Below are positions 8,133 to 17,000 of a stretch of DNA of 23,004 bases, piece by piece. This stretch comes from JAEHDI01 sp035455185 (GTDB lineage: Bacteria > Acidobacteriota > Terriglobia > Bryobacterales > Bryobacteraceae): contig DATIFQ010000526.1 of the NCBI GenBank assembly GCA_035455185.1, positions 1 to 23,004 on the forward strand, read 5' to 3'. The notes beneath the pieces were generated by a model. The model was given only the letters and a program-made list of their open reading frames with translations, was not told the origin of the DNA and ran no database searches. Position numbers and translations under genes: made by a program. Every line of letters begins with the position of its first letter. The stretch's first letter is position 1.

Positions 8133-9038
8133 ATGAGCGCGACCCGACGACAGTTTCTCTCGACCTCCATGGGCGCGGCCGCCGCAGCCGCCCTTCCTCC
8201 CGGCAAAGACGATATCTCCCTCGCCAACTGGTCCATCGTGCAGAGTTTCCGCGCCGGCAAGTGGAAACTCCTCGATATGCCGCGCATTCTCCGCGACGTG
8301 CTGAAGATCAACGGGCTTGAGTACGTCAACACATTCTTCGAGAATCCGACAATAGAGTACCTGCGGAAACTGAAACGCAACTGCGAAGACTACGGAATGA
8401 CCTCGGTCCTCGTGATGGTGGACGACGAGGGCAACACCGCTTCCCTCGACAAAGCCGAGCGCATGCAGGCTGCCGTCGCGCACCGCAAGTGGATTGACGT
8501 CGCGCACTACCTCGGCTGCCATGCTATCCGCTGTAACCTGCGCGGCGGCCCAAAGGAATGGCAGCAGGACAAGGATGTCGCCAAGCGCGGAGCCGAGGTC
8601 TTCCGCGACATCCTCGAGTACGCGAAAGGATCGGGTCTCAACGTCCTCATCGAAAACCACGGCGGCGCCTCCTCAGACCCAGACGTTCTGCTCGAACTGA
8701 TGCGTCTTGTCAATCACCCGAAATTCGGCATGCTGGTCGATACCGGCAACTGGAATCCCGGCGTCGACCGCTACGAGGCCACGCGCAAGCTCATCCGCTA
8801 CGGCAAGGGCATGTCGGTTAAAGGCACGTGGGGACCGAACAAGCGGGCGGACTTCGACATGGAGAAGCTCCTCCAGGTCTGCATTGACGGCGGCTACCAC
8901 GGCTGGTGGGGCATTGAAGTCGGATGGCGCCGCCCGGAGGGCGTTCAGGCGACTCCGGACGAGATCTGGGAGAACGAGATCAAGTCCGTGCTCGCCGCGA
9001 AGACGGTCGTCGAGCGCGTCGTATTGAAGAAGGCGTAA
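8133..9038 (+). CDS. Tat-exported sugar isomerase/epimerase-like TIM-barrel protein
   Basis: A 301-residue member of the xylose-isomerase-like TIM-barrel family (AP_endonuc_2 fold). I chose the ATG at 8133 because AAAGGA lies 5 nt before it and because the product then starts with a Tat signal: SATRRQFLST, then an Ala-rich stretch and LPPG. An in-frame ATG at 8109 would add only eight residues. Metal-binding acidic residues are visible in VLIENHGG, MLVDTGNWN and WGIEVGW, in the order expected for the barrel. Twin-arginine export suggests it folds with its metal in the cytoplasm before export. Members rearrange free sugars, and related exported ones are now linked to 3-keto-glycoside chemistry, which is only a possibility here. 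It is divergent from the galactosidase operon. A stem sharing its stop codon follows. The substrate is unknown. Confidence 0.85.
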   Translation: MSATRRQFLSTSMGAAAAAALPPGKDDISLANWSIVQSFRAGKWKLLDMPRILRDVLKINGLEYVNTFFENPTIEYLRKLKRNCEDYGMTSVLVMVDDEGNTASLDKAERMQAAVAHRKWIDVAHYLGCHAIRCNLRGGPKEWQQDKDVAKRGAEVFRDILEYAKGSGLNVLIENHGGASSDPDVLLELMRLVNHPKFGMLVDTGNWNPGVDRYEATRKLIRYGKGMSVKGTWGPNKRADFDMEKLLQVCIDGGYHGWWGIEVGWRRPEGVQATPDEIWENEIKSVLAAKTVVERVVLKKA

Positions 9039-9058
9039 GCGGCCTCCCCCCTTACGCC
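9032..9058. terminator. inverted repeat containing both convergent stop codons
   Basis: GGCGTAAG (9032-9039) and CTTACGCC (9051-9058) pair perfectly around an 11-nt C-rich loop. Each arm carries the TAA stop of one of the two convergent genes (9036-9038 on + and 9052-9054 on -). There is no T-tract, so termination is possible but unproven. Confidence 0.4.
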
Positions 9059-12000
9059 GTTGAGCTGACCAGGCGCTGCGCGACAGCGATGTCCTCTTTC
9101 TTCGGGGTCTCGCCGTCGAGGAACTTCGGCAGCGCGAACGTCCGCTCCTCTTTCAGAACGGTGAGGCTCAGCATTGCGCTCGGCCGGGTCGAGGCAAGTT
9201 CCGGATCGAGCGTCCGCGCTGCCTCGAGGTACAGCATCGATCCCAGGGGGCGCAGTGCCTCGGTGCCGTAGCGGCTGGACAGCCGCTCGTGGTACGTCCT
9301 TGTAATTTCCGCGCCGAATTCGGCCAGTCTCTCGATCGCCTTCGATGGAACCGCCGCCTGCTGCTCGCGGAAGCCCTGGATCTCCTTGAGAGAAGCCGCG
9401 GCGCCGTTCGCGATGATGTCTTCCAGACGCAGCAGCGCTCCCAGGTGCCCATCGAGCTCCTCCCATGCCGCAGACGCGATGAAGTCGCCGAGCTCATCCG
9501 GCGCGAAGAATGCCGCCTCCGAAGCCTGTCCCGCCGCCAGAAGCCGCTCCCGCGCGCCCGCGATCAGGACCGCCAGCCGTTGCAGCGTCCGCTCATGAAA
9601 CACCATCCGCCGCCGCTTGTCCGGGTCCCTCCAGTCCCAGTGGACTTTCTTCTCCTTCTTGTCGATGAGATCCGCGTTTAGCCCCGTCGCACGGCCCGAA
9701 ACACGAATATTGGTCGATGGCGGGATGGCCGCGTAGAGCAGCAACGCCGCCGCCGGCATGTTTTGCCGTAGCCGGTTCACATCCTGGAAGTAGTGGAAGG
9801 GGACGAGTTCCTTTAGCCCGGCCTGAAGAGCCCGCGAGACCGCCATCGATGCGGCGCGCACGTCCTCCGCGTTTCTCGGCGCGAGCCACGACCGGATCGC
9901 TTTCGCCGGTACCGTGACCTCCAGCGCGAGCAGCACATCTCCGAAGTCGTCCGTCGGCCGTCCGAGCACGTCCTCCACACAGCGATCGAGGTCCGTCAGC
10001 CAGGTCGAAAACGAGGACGGCCCTCCCTGGGCAAATTGCTCGGGGAAATACCGGTCGACGAACGGCCCCAGTTGCCGCTCCAGTTCGACGCGCCGCATGT
10101 TCTCCCGCGCCATCCGGTATTGGTACGCCCATTGCGCCGTCACCTCGCTGTAGATCCGCAGCGCGCCGGCTGTCTGGACCGGAACCGCCGCAGCCAAAGC
10201 GAGTTGGCTTCTCATCCGGTTCCGAATTGACACGTCATCCTTCGTGTCCAATTCGTAGAACAGAACCCGCCCACGATCTTCCACCGCCCGCACGCTCGCG
10301 AGGCTCTGGTTGAGCTTGTCGGAGCGGAAGTTGTAGTAGGGCATGTTGACCTCGACCGAGCCGCGGCGCGTGATCTCATGCGTCAGCACGCCCTCCTGGA
10401 GCGTGACCCCGTCCACCTGATTGACCAGCAGGACGTCCAGGCGGCTCTCCTGCAACACCGCCTTCATCAACTCAGCCGCTTTCGGCTTCTTCAGATCGAA
10501 CTTGGCATCCAGCAGCGCGGTACGCTGGGTGGCTTTCTGGTACGCGTACGCGAACGAAAAGTCGTAGCGGCGCGCCAGTGCGTTCCGCGCCTGCTCGTAA
10601 ATCTCCTGCCGCTTCCGGATCACCGCATTGATCGCGTTCTTGATTTCGTCGAGGTCCTCGAACCGAAGCTTCCGGTCGAGAAACGTGGAGAGCCGGTTCA
10701 CCAGCCAGCCTTCGATGGCGTTAAAGTCGGCCCGCGTGATCACGTTTCGGACCTGGTCGATATTCAGCTTTTCCTCGATGAACTGCTGGAGCTTCTCAAT
10801 CACGCCGCCGTCAAGGACCTGGAGTATGTTGCTTGCGACGCTCCGTACCTCCTCACTGCGTCCAAGGAGATCAAGCAGACCGCGGTCGGCGACGGCTGCA
10901 AGGAGACGTCCGGAAGGAGTGTCTTCGATGCCCACCGACTGGAGAAGGCGCCGCAGTTCCTTCTTTCGCGCGTCCTCCCTCGTTCCCGCCAGCAGGCTCA
11001 GAGAGGCGACGAGCGTCTTTCTCGTCTGGCCCTGCAGGCCGCCGCTCTCGAGCAACGCCCAGAGTGTTCCGGACACGCGAGCGGGCAACGAGTCCCACTG
11101 CTTCAGCGCCTTCAACAAGACTGTCCGGGCCTGGTTGAAGTTTTGCTGTGGATCGACGCCCGTCGTTGTTTTGAGCAGGTCGAGCCCGGTGTCCCGGGCA
11201 AGGCCCGCGACGGTGTCGGACAGGTTCCGGTTGGGGTCCGTCCATTTCTCGATCAGCAACAGATCCTTCACCACCTGCTGGCCGTGAATGCCGAAAACCG
11301 CCTTTACGAGACCGTCGACGTTCTCAGGCAGACCGTCTGCCACTCCTTGAACGGACGCCGACAGATTGAGCCCGAAGTTCCAACCTTTCTTTGAGAGCTT
11401 GAACAGCCGGAGGCGCACTTCGGCGGAGTTTGCGTCGACCGACTCGCGGTCGAGGGTCACCAGATAGCGACCGCTCGCCTCAAGCCCGATTGTCGCTTGG
11501 AGTCCGGCGTCGAGTTTCAATCCGATGTCCCCCGTGAGGCCGAGTGCCGAAGCCTCGCGAACGAAAGTGAAATCGTAGCCGAGTTTTGCCGCAACGTTCA
11601 CGGCGACCGACCCCTCAACTTCGGCCACCAGCATGGTTCCGGGCTGAAGATCGCTTTCCGAGTTGACGTGACGGGGCGGACGAAAGCTGGACACCATGGC
11701 TCGTATCGCCGTATTCGCCCCGAGATCGCGTGGAAACCGGTGGATCACGGCGTACAACTGCTCGCGCCTGGCCTCAACGCCGAAAGTGACCGAACCGAGC
11801 ATCCCAATCGGGTGCGAGCCGTCCACGTTGCCTTCCACCTCGTAGCCGGCCACAAACAGCAGGTATCGCATGTCCTGCTGGTCGGTAAACGCGAGGCCGA
11901 TCTCGCCCGCATCCGCGAGCGGGAGGGCGCCGCGGACCTCCTCGCCGGTGTTCAGGACCGCGAGCCGAGCGTGCGCGCCGCCCGAGGCCCGAAACGCCAC

Positions 12001-12219
12001 GGCCCCTTTCGCGGCGTTGAACCGGATGTCTCTTCCTGCCTCCGCCTCGAAGGCCACGCCGCCGAGATCGATCCGGCGGTCCGGAAACGGCGAGTTGGCT
12101 AACACTGCCTGAAGGACATCGGCAGCGGTCGTGCCGCTGATCTCGATGGATGCAGCGCTACCCGGAACCAGAGTCGAGGTGTCCAGGTTGAACTTTCTCG
12201 TGAGTGGCGCTGGCGTCAA
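9052..12219 (-). CDS. large protein of unknown function, 1055 residues
   Basis: I do not recognise this protein. It starts at TTG (12219-12217), and an ideal AGGAGG 7 nt before it makes this start convincing. No signal peptide, transmembrane helix, nucleotide-binding loop or metal motif is evident. Roughly residues 1-270 look beta-rich, including alternating hydrophobic stretches such as GDIGLKLDAGLQATIGLEA. Residues about 280-570 are mostly helical with charged, coiled-coil-like segments (for example VIRKRQEIYEQARNALARR). The rest is mixed, with a helical, Ala-rich C-terminal third. Coding is supported by uninterrupted length and by the start signals. It is transcribed alone, convergent with the isomerase-like gene. 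A structural, scaffold or secreted-by-other-route role is possible, but nothing in the sequence decides it. Confidence 0.8.
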   Translation of the reverse strand: MTPAPLTRKFNLDTSTLVPGSAASIEISGTTAADVLQAVLANSPFPDRRIDLGGVAFEAEAGRDIRFNAAKGAVAFRASGGAHARLAVLNTGEEVRGALPLADAGEIGLAFTDQQDMRYLLFVAGYEVEGNVDGSHPIGMLGSVTFGVEARREQLYAVIHRFPRDLGANTAIRAMVSSFRPPRHVNSESDLQPGTMLVAEVEGSVAVNVAAKLGYDFTFVREASALGLTGDIGLKLDAGLQATIGLEASGRYLVTLDRESVDANSAEVRLRLFKLSKKGWNFGLNLSASVQGVADGLPENVDGLVKAVFGIHGQQVVKDLLLIEKWTDPNRNLSDTVAGLARDTGLDLLKTTTGVDPQQNFNQARTVLLKALKQWDSLPARVSGTLWALLESGGLQGQTRKTLVASLSLLAGTREDARKKELRRLLQSVGIEDTPSGRLLAAVADRGLLDLLGRSEEVRSVASNILQVLDGGVIEKLQQFIEEKLNIDQVRNVITRADFNAIEGWLVNRLSTFLDRKLRFEDLDEIKNAINAVIRKRQEIYEQARNALARRYDFSFAYAYQKATQRTALLDAKFDLKKPKAAELMKAVLQESRLDVLLVNQVDGVTLQEGVLTHEITRRGSVEVNMPYYNFRSDKLNQSLASVRAVEDRGRVLFYELDTKDDVSIRNRMRSQLALAAAVPVQTAGALRIYSEVTAQWAYQYRMARENMRRVELERQLGPFVDRYFPEQFAQGGPSSFSTWLTDLDRCVEDVLGRPTDDFGDVLLALEVTVPAKAIRSWLAPRNAEDVRAASMAVSRALQAGLKELVPFHYFQDVNRLRQNMPAAALLLYAAIPPSTNIRVSGRATGLNADLIDKKEKKVHWDWRDPDKRRRMVFHERTLQRLAVLIAGARERLLAAGQASEAAFFAPDELGDFIASAAWEELDGHLGALLRLEDIIANGAAASLKEIQGFREQQAAVPSKAIERLAEFGAEITRTYHERLSSRYGTEALRPLGSMLYLEAARTLDPELASTRPSAMLSLTVLKEERTFALPKFLDGETPKKEDIAVAQRLVSSTA

Positions 12220-12523
12220 GAGTTTCCCTCCTCCTATGCTGGAACCGCCTCCCTCCGGCAGCTCTTTCCAGTTGTTGAAATGGTGTCACCAACCGGCAGA
12301 ACGTGTCAATGAGGGCTGGGCCAAGCCCGATCACTGAGCCGATTTTACACCGCCACCAGCTTCTCATAGGTTACGCTTTGAGGTAAACTTCCGTTAGTCC
12401 GGAGTTTGGGCAACGGGACTCTGACTGGTCTTTCTGGGGTTCAATCTCACAATTGAAAAACACGGCACAAGCGCGTTGAGTTCCGTCCAACCGGGCTCGG
12501 ACACTCGATGGGGGGAAAGACAA
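12220..12523. other. intergenic region between the 1055-aa gene and the receptor remnant
   Basis: These 304 nt separate divergent features. Read on the minus strand, TTGACA (12309-12304) is a perfect -35 box, followed after 18 nt by CACCAT, a poor -10 (3 of 6), giving a weak promoter candidate for the 1055-aa gene. A short 5-bp stem (GGGCT/AGCCC, 12313-12328) lies just behind it. On the plus strand, GGGGGGAAAG (12510-12519) is a ribosome-binding site for the ATG at 12524. I saw no gene, tRNA or other element here. Confidence 0.4.
12227..12235 (-). promoter_or_regulatory. Shine-Dalgarno site that fixes a TTG start
   Basis: On the minus strand two overlapping AGGAGG sites read AGGAGGAGG. The nearer one (12232-12227) ends 7 nt before TTG 12219. 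This is the strongest ribosome-binding site in the window and supports the non-ATG start. Confidence 0.75.
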
Positions 12524-12896
12524 ATGCGATCTGTCGCGTATGGCGCGTTGTTTGCCACGATCTGCCTTTGCGGATCGGTTCCCGGGAGTCGCCCAGACCG
12601 TAACAGGCACCCTTGACGGCCGGACCACGGATCAGGCTGGCGCCGTCGTACCCGACGTCCGGGTGTCCGCCAGAGACCTTCAGACCGGTCTCGAACGAGC
12701 GCCTGTTCGGCGAGCGCCACTTCGTTCAGTTCCGGGCAGAAATGTTCAACTTGACGAATCGGGTCCAGTTTGAGATGCCGGCCTTCGTGTCCGTGGTCGA
12801 CACGGGCGTCGCCGGCTCCATCCACGATTCGGCGAGATCACCGGCCAGCGCAACAGTCCCCGCTCGATGCAGATGTCGCTCCGATACACGTTCTGA
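12524..12896 (+). pseudogene. eroded Oar-like TonB-dependent receptor, both ends kept and middle lost
   Basis: Three segments in shifted frames look like pieces of one outer-membrane receptor gene. Segment one is an intact start: ribosome-binding site GGGGGGAAAG, ATG 12524 and a signal-peptide-like MRSVAYGALFATICLCGS. Segment two, in another frame from about 12591, reads AQTVTG...TTDQAGAVVPDVRVSARDLQTG, the carboxypeptidase-regulatory-like beta-sandwich found at the N-terminus of acidobacterial receptors. At about 12680-12700 this jumps frame into ERHFVQFRAEMFNLTNRVQF, which is the last part of the beta-barrel. A further shift near 12812-12828 gives GQRNSPRSMQMSLRYTF and a stop at 12896, a typical barrel end with terminal Phe. 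About 124 codons remain of a protein normally near 1000-1200 residues. It cannot make a receptor. The alternative is an assembly misjoin. Confidence 0.8.
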
Positions 12897-13047
12897 GTAT
12901 TTCGCTCACACCGATTGCGTGCCGCATCGTGATTTTCGTGGCACCTGTCTACCTGGGGCACCAGGAGGACAATGACGGGCTGCGCCGCGTCCGAAGGGCG
13001 CTTCCCACAATTTGTCCTTTCTTAGAAAGCCTATAATTCGTTCAGCA
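12897..13047 (+). other. intergenic region before the methyltransferase gene
   Basis: These 151 nt contain no gene I can support. The only clear signal is the TATAAT at 13032-13037 at the right end. Confidence 0.4.
13032..13037 (+). promoter_or_regulatory. -10 box implying a leaderless or near-leaderless mRNA
   Basis: A perfect TATAAT ends 10 nt before the ATG at 13048, so transcription would start about 3-5 nt before the ATG or at it. No Shine-Dalgarno lies between them. A TTGTCC 14 nt upstream is too close to be a good -35, so the box may be weak or accidental. Confidence 0.45.
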
Positions 13048-13935
13048 ATGGCAACCGACGCTGAAAGCGCACGCACGGCTTTCGCGGAGAGACTTCGCCA
13101 ATCGGCAGGTTTGCGGTCCGGAGCGCTCGTGCGGGCCTTCGCAACGGTTTCCCGAGAACACTTCGTCGGGCCAGGTCCTTGGAAGATTCTTGTGCCGCCC
13201 GATCTGACGTACCGTGATACGCCGGATGGCAGCCCCCACCATATATACGATGACGTGCTTGTGGCTATCGATGGATCCCGAGGAATCAACAACGGCCAGC
13301 CGAGTGCGCTCGCGCGATGGCTCGATACGCTCGACCTGACACCGGGTGAACGTTTTCTCCACATCGGTTGTGGCGTCGGTTACTACACAGCTATCGCCGC
13401 GGAGGCTCTTTCCCAAAGCGGCAAGGTGTTCGGCATCGAGATCGACGCTGAACTCGCAGAGCGTGCCAGCCGGAACTTGAGCGGGTACGCAAACATAACA
13501 GTCGTTTGTGGCGATGGCAGCCGCTTGGCTGGTGATTCCTACGATGCCATTCTTGTGAACGCCGGGGCCACGGAAGTTCAGGAGGGCTGGATTGACCAGC
13601 TTCGCCCTGGCGGACGCCTGCTCGTACCACTGACTACTCCGATACCCGGCATGGATGTTGGTGTGGGGCACATGCTCTTGATAACACGGCATCCGCGAGG
13701 TTATGCCGCAGGGTTTGTGTCACCCGTCGGCATCTTTCACTGTGCAGGCGCGCGGACCGGAGAGGGTGAAGAGTTGCTCAAGCAGTCCTACGCTGGAGGA
13801 GGAGAAGATACCGTCCGCAGCTTGCTGAGGGAAGAACATCATCCAAGTGCGCAGTGCTGGCTGCATCGCCCTGGCTTCTGTCTCTCACGTCTGACAATCG
13901 AAGGCTGTTTCAGCACGTCAACCCGACCGGCGTGA
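13048..13935 (+). CDS. protein-L-isoaspartate O-methyltransferase-like SAM-dependent methyltransferase
   Basis: A 295-residue class I methyltransferase of the PCMT family, which methylates isoaspartyl residues in damaged proteins. SAM-binding motif I is FLHIGCGVGYYTA, followed by the acidic motif VFGIEID and the later strand DAILVNAGA. The N-terminal part has the family's VSREHFVGPG helix and a YDDVLVAIDGSRGINNGQPSA loop. In housekeeping Pcm this loop usually reads TISQP and carries the catalytic Ser/Thr, so this looks like a separate subfamily. It is about 80 residues longer than Pcm, with a C-terminal extension without a recognised motif. I take ATG 13048, not the in-frame TTG at 13012, because the family homology begins after it and a TATAAT lies between the two. 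It stands alone, convergent with metH. Substrate may be a peptide or protein carboxylate, but repair activity is not assured. Confidence 0.8.
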   Translation: MATDAESARTAFAERLRQSAGLRSGALVRAFATVSREHFVGPGPWKILVPPDLTYRDTPDGSPHHIYDDVLVAIDGSRGINNGQPSALARWLDTLDLTPGERFLHIGCGVGYYTAIAAEALSQSGKVFGIEIDAELAERASRNLSGYANITVVCGDGSRLAGDSYDAILVNAGATEVQEGWIDQLRPGGRLLVPLTTPIPGMDVGVGHMLLITRHPRGYAAGFVSPVGIFHCAGARTGEGEELLKQSYAGGGEDTVRSLLREEHHPSAQCWLHRPGFCLSRLTIEGCFSTSTRPA

Positions 13936-14047
13936 TCCGGCTATACAAAGCGTGTCCAGACTCGCCAGTCAGAAGGCAAAACCGAATTGGCGTGAAGCCC
14001 CGTATCACACCGTGCCGAAGATCCAACTGAGTTGACCAGGAGCGCGG
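13936..14047. other. short gap between convergent genes
   Basis: These 112 nt hold only a minor 4-bp hairpin (GACT/AGTC near 13971-13982). I saw no convincing terminator and no small gene. Confidence 0.3.
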
Positions 14048-17000
14048 TCACCCCTCTTCCGCAGTGAAATATGCGCAGTCGGGGTGGTGGAAGACCAGGG
14101 CACTGACACTCGCCTCTGGATCCATCATGAATCCGTCCGTCAGATGAACGAAAATCTCGCCGGGATTCAACAATTTCCAGATTCCAAGTTGATCTTCCAG
14201 ATTAGGACAGGCGCCGTATCCGAAGCTGTACCGTTTGCCACGATACCGAGACGTGAACCGACCCTGCATCGTCATGGCCGGTGGGTCCGGGAATCCCCAA
14301 TCCTCACGAATTCGCCGGTGAAGCCATTCGGCGCAGCCCTCCGCCGTTTCGAGCGCGAGCGCCTGCAATGCGTGGGCCCGGAAATACTCGCCTGCCGCCT
14401 TCGCCTCTTCGGCTCGCTCACGGATCCCGGCCCCGGCCGTTGCGACTAAGATCGCGATGTGGTCTCTCCGTCCCTCCTCCGGGTCGAGCACATAGTCGCT
14501 CAGGCACAGGCCGTCCGCCCTCGGCTGCCGTCCGAATCGGAACGTGTGGAGCGGGCTTCGAGCGCCAGGGGCAAAGAGCTGAATGGCGTTTCCGTCTCTC
14601 TCTGCCTCGAAGAATTGCCACACCGCCCGGACCTTCATGAAGCCCGCCGCCCAACGCTTGACCTCCTCCATCTGGTGGTAGAGTTCCAGCGCCTTCTCGT
14701 CGCGCTCAGCCAGCCGCTTCTCGAAGTTGCCCTTGAAGCCGAGATGCTTCCCGAAGAGCATATAGGGATTCACGTAGCTCCAGACCTCGGCCAGTTGCGG
14801 CACGTCGCGCACTTTCCGGTCGAGATACGGCGCGTCGGGAAGGGGCACGCCGGTCCGGACCTTGCTGCTGCGTTGCTCCCCGACCGGAGCGGCCTTGACG
14901 CCTGCCTGCTCCTCGGCCAGCGCCTCCTGATGCGTGTGGGCGCGTAAAACCTCGTCCCGCGCCGCCGGGTCTACGATCTGATTCATCAGCGCCAGACCGG
15001 ACATGGCGTCCTTCGCGTAGCAGACTGCTTCGCCAAACGCCGGAGCGATCTTCAGCCGGGTGAACTTCTCCGAGAGCGCCGCGCCGCCCACCAACACCGG
15101 CACGCGGATGCCGGCATCCCGGAGGTCCTCCGCCGTCACCACCATCTGCTGCGCGCTCTTCACGAGCAGCCCGGACAGGCCGATCGCGTCCGGGTGGTGC
15201 TCGTGGTACGCCCGGATCAGCTCTTCCGGTGGCACCTTGATTCCGAGGTTGATCACTTTGTAGCCGTTGTTGCTCAGGATGATGTCCACGAGGTTCTTGC
15301 CGATGTCGTGAACGTCACCCTTCACGGTCGCCAAGAGCACCTTGCCGCGGGTCGCCGAATCAGCCCGTTCCATGAACTGCTCCAGGTGGGTGACCGCCGC
15401 CTTCATGGCTTCCGCCGACTGGAGCACTTCGGCCACGATCAGCTCATTGTTGTTGAACAGCCGGCCGACCTCAGTCATCCCCGCCATCAGCGGACCGTTG
15501 ATGATGTCGAGCGGCGCCGCTCCCACCGCGCGCTTGAGCTCGAGGTCTGCTATCAGCCCATCCTTCGAGCCTTCGATGATGTAGTTCGCCAGGCGCTGAT
15601 CCAGCGGGAGAAGGCTCAGCTCCTTTTTCTTGCTCGCCGCCCGCCCCCGGAAGCGCTCGGAAATCGCCGCGATGTGGTGCTGGTTGATGGCAATCTTCTG
15701 TTCGCGAGTCTGCTCCCGCCAGTCCTCGGACGCCAATCTGAGGTCCTCGGTAGGGGCATCGGCAGGAGGCGTGTTGAACAGCAGGTGCTCGGCCAGCCTG
15801 CGCTCCTGCTCCGGAATCGAGGCAAAGCGTTCCAGTTTCTCGGAGTTGACGATCGCAAGGTCGAGCCCCGCCTTGGTGGTGTAGTAGAGAAAGACGGAGT
15901 TGACCACTTCTCGCGCCGCGGCGGGCAGGCCGAATGAGACGTTGGACACGCCGAGGATTGTCTTGACATACGGGATTTTCTCCTTGATCAGCCGCACCGC
16001 CTCGATCGTCTCCACCGCGCCGCCGACGTAGTTCTCGTCGCCGGTGGCACACGGAAAGACGAGAGGATCGAGGATCAGGTCCTCCGGCGGGATGCCATAT
16101 TTCTCCGTCAGGAGCCGGACGGAACGCTCGGCCACCGCCAACTTCCGCTCGCGGGTGAATGCCTGGGCCTGAACCGGGTCTTCGTCAATCGTGCCGACGA
16201 TCAACGCCGCCCCGTATGCGCGGGCGATCGGACAGACCCGCTCGAACTTTTCTTCGCCGTCCTCGAGATTTACCGAGTTGATGATGCTCTTGCCTTGGCA
16301 GTAGGACAGCGCCAGCTCGACCGCCGCAGGGTCCGTGGTGTCGATCATCACCGGCACTTTGATCTTGCGGATGAGGCGATCGTAAAACGGCGGGATATCA
16401 CGAATTTCCTCGCGCTCACTAGATTGCAGGCAGACATCGACAATGTGCGCTCCGTTGCGCACCTGCCGGCGCGCGATCTCGCTCGCCTCCTCCCAATTCT
16501 CTCCGGCGATCATCTCTTTAAACGCCCTGGAGCCGATGACGTTGGTCCGCTCGCCGACGATCAGCGGCCGGTTGCTGTCGTCGGCCTCGACGAGCTCGAT
16601 TCCCGAGTAGAAGGCGCGCCCAGGCCGACCGGGCACGGTGCGCGGCCGCCTGCCTTCCACCATCTGCGCCAGCATCCGGATGTGTGCCGGCGTGGTTCCG
16701 CAACAGCCTCCGACGAGGTTCAGCCAGCCGTGATCGGCAAACCGCTCCAGTTGCGCGGCCAGCGACTCAGGAGTCTCGCCGTACTTCCCCTCCTCGTTCG
16801 GAAGCCCGGCGTTCGGGTAACAGGAGATGCGCGTCCATGCCATCTCGTGGAGCGTACGGATGTGGTCCGTCATGAACTCCGGGCCGGTGGCGCAATTCAG
16901 GCCGATCGACAGCAGATCCATGTGGGATACGGAGGCCCAGAACGCATCGGCCGTCTGACCGGCAAGCATTGTTCCCGTCGGTTCGATTGTTCCGGAGACC

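Noticed and set aside
10378..11394. 338-codon open frame on the plus strand opposite the 1055-residue gene
   Set aside because: Codon-bias shadow. The minus-strand frame is three times longer and has an ideal ribosome-binding site, whereas this one has none that I can see.
12371..12961. Minus-strand open frames of 71-143 codons around the receptor remnant
   Set aside because: They are opposite the recognisable receptor fragments and have no domain signs.
13012..13047. TTG start for the methyltransferase gene
   Set aside because: The added 12 residues lack homology, and a TATAAT lies between it and the ATG at 13048.
12220..13047. Insertion sequence or integration site around the receptor remnant
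   Set aside because: No transposase fragment, terminal inverted repeats or target duplications were visible, so internal deletion explains the remnant better.
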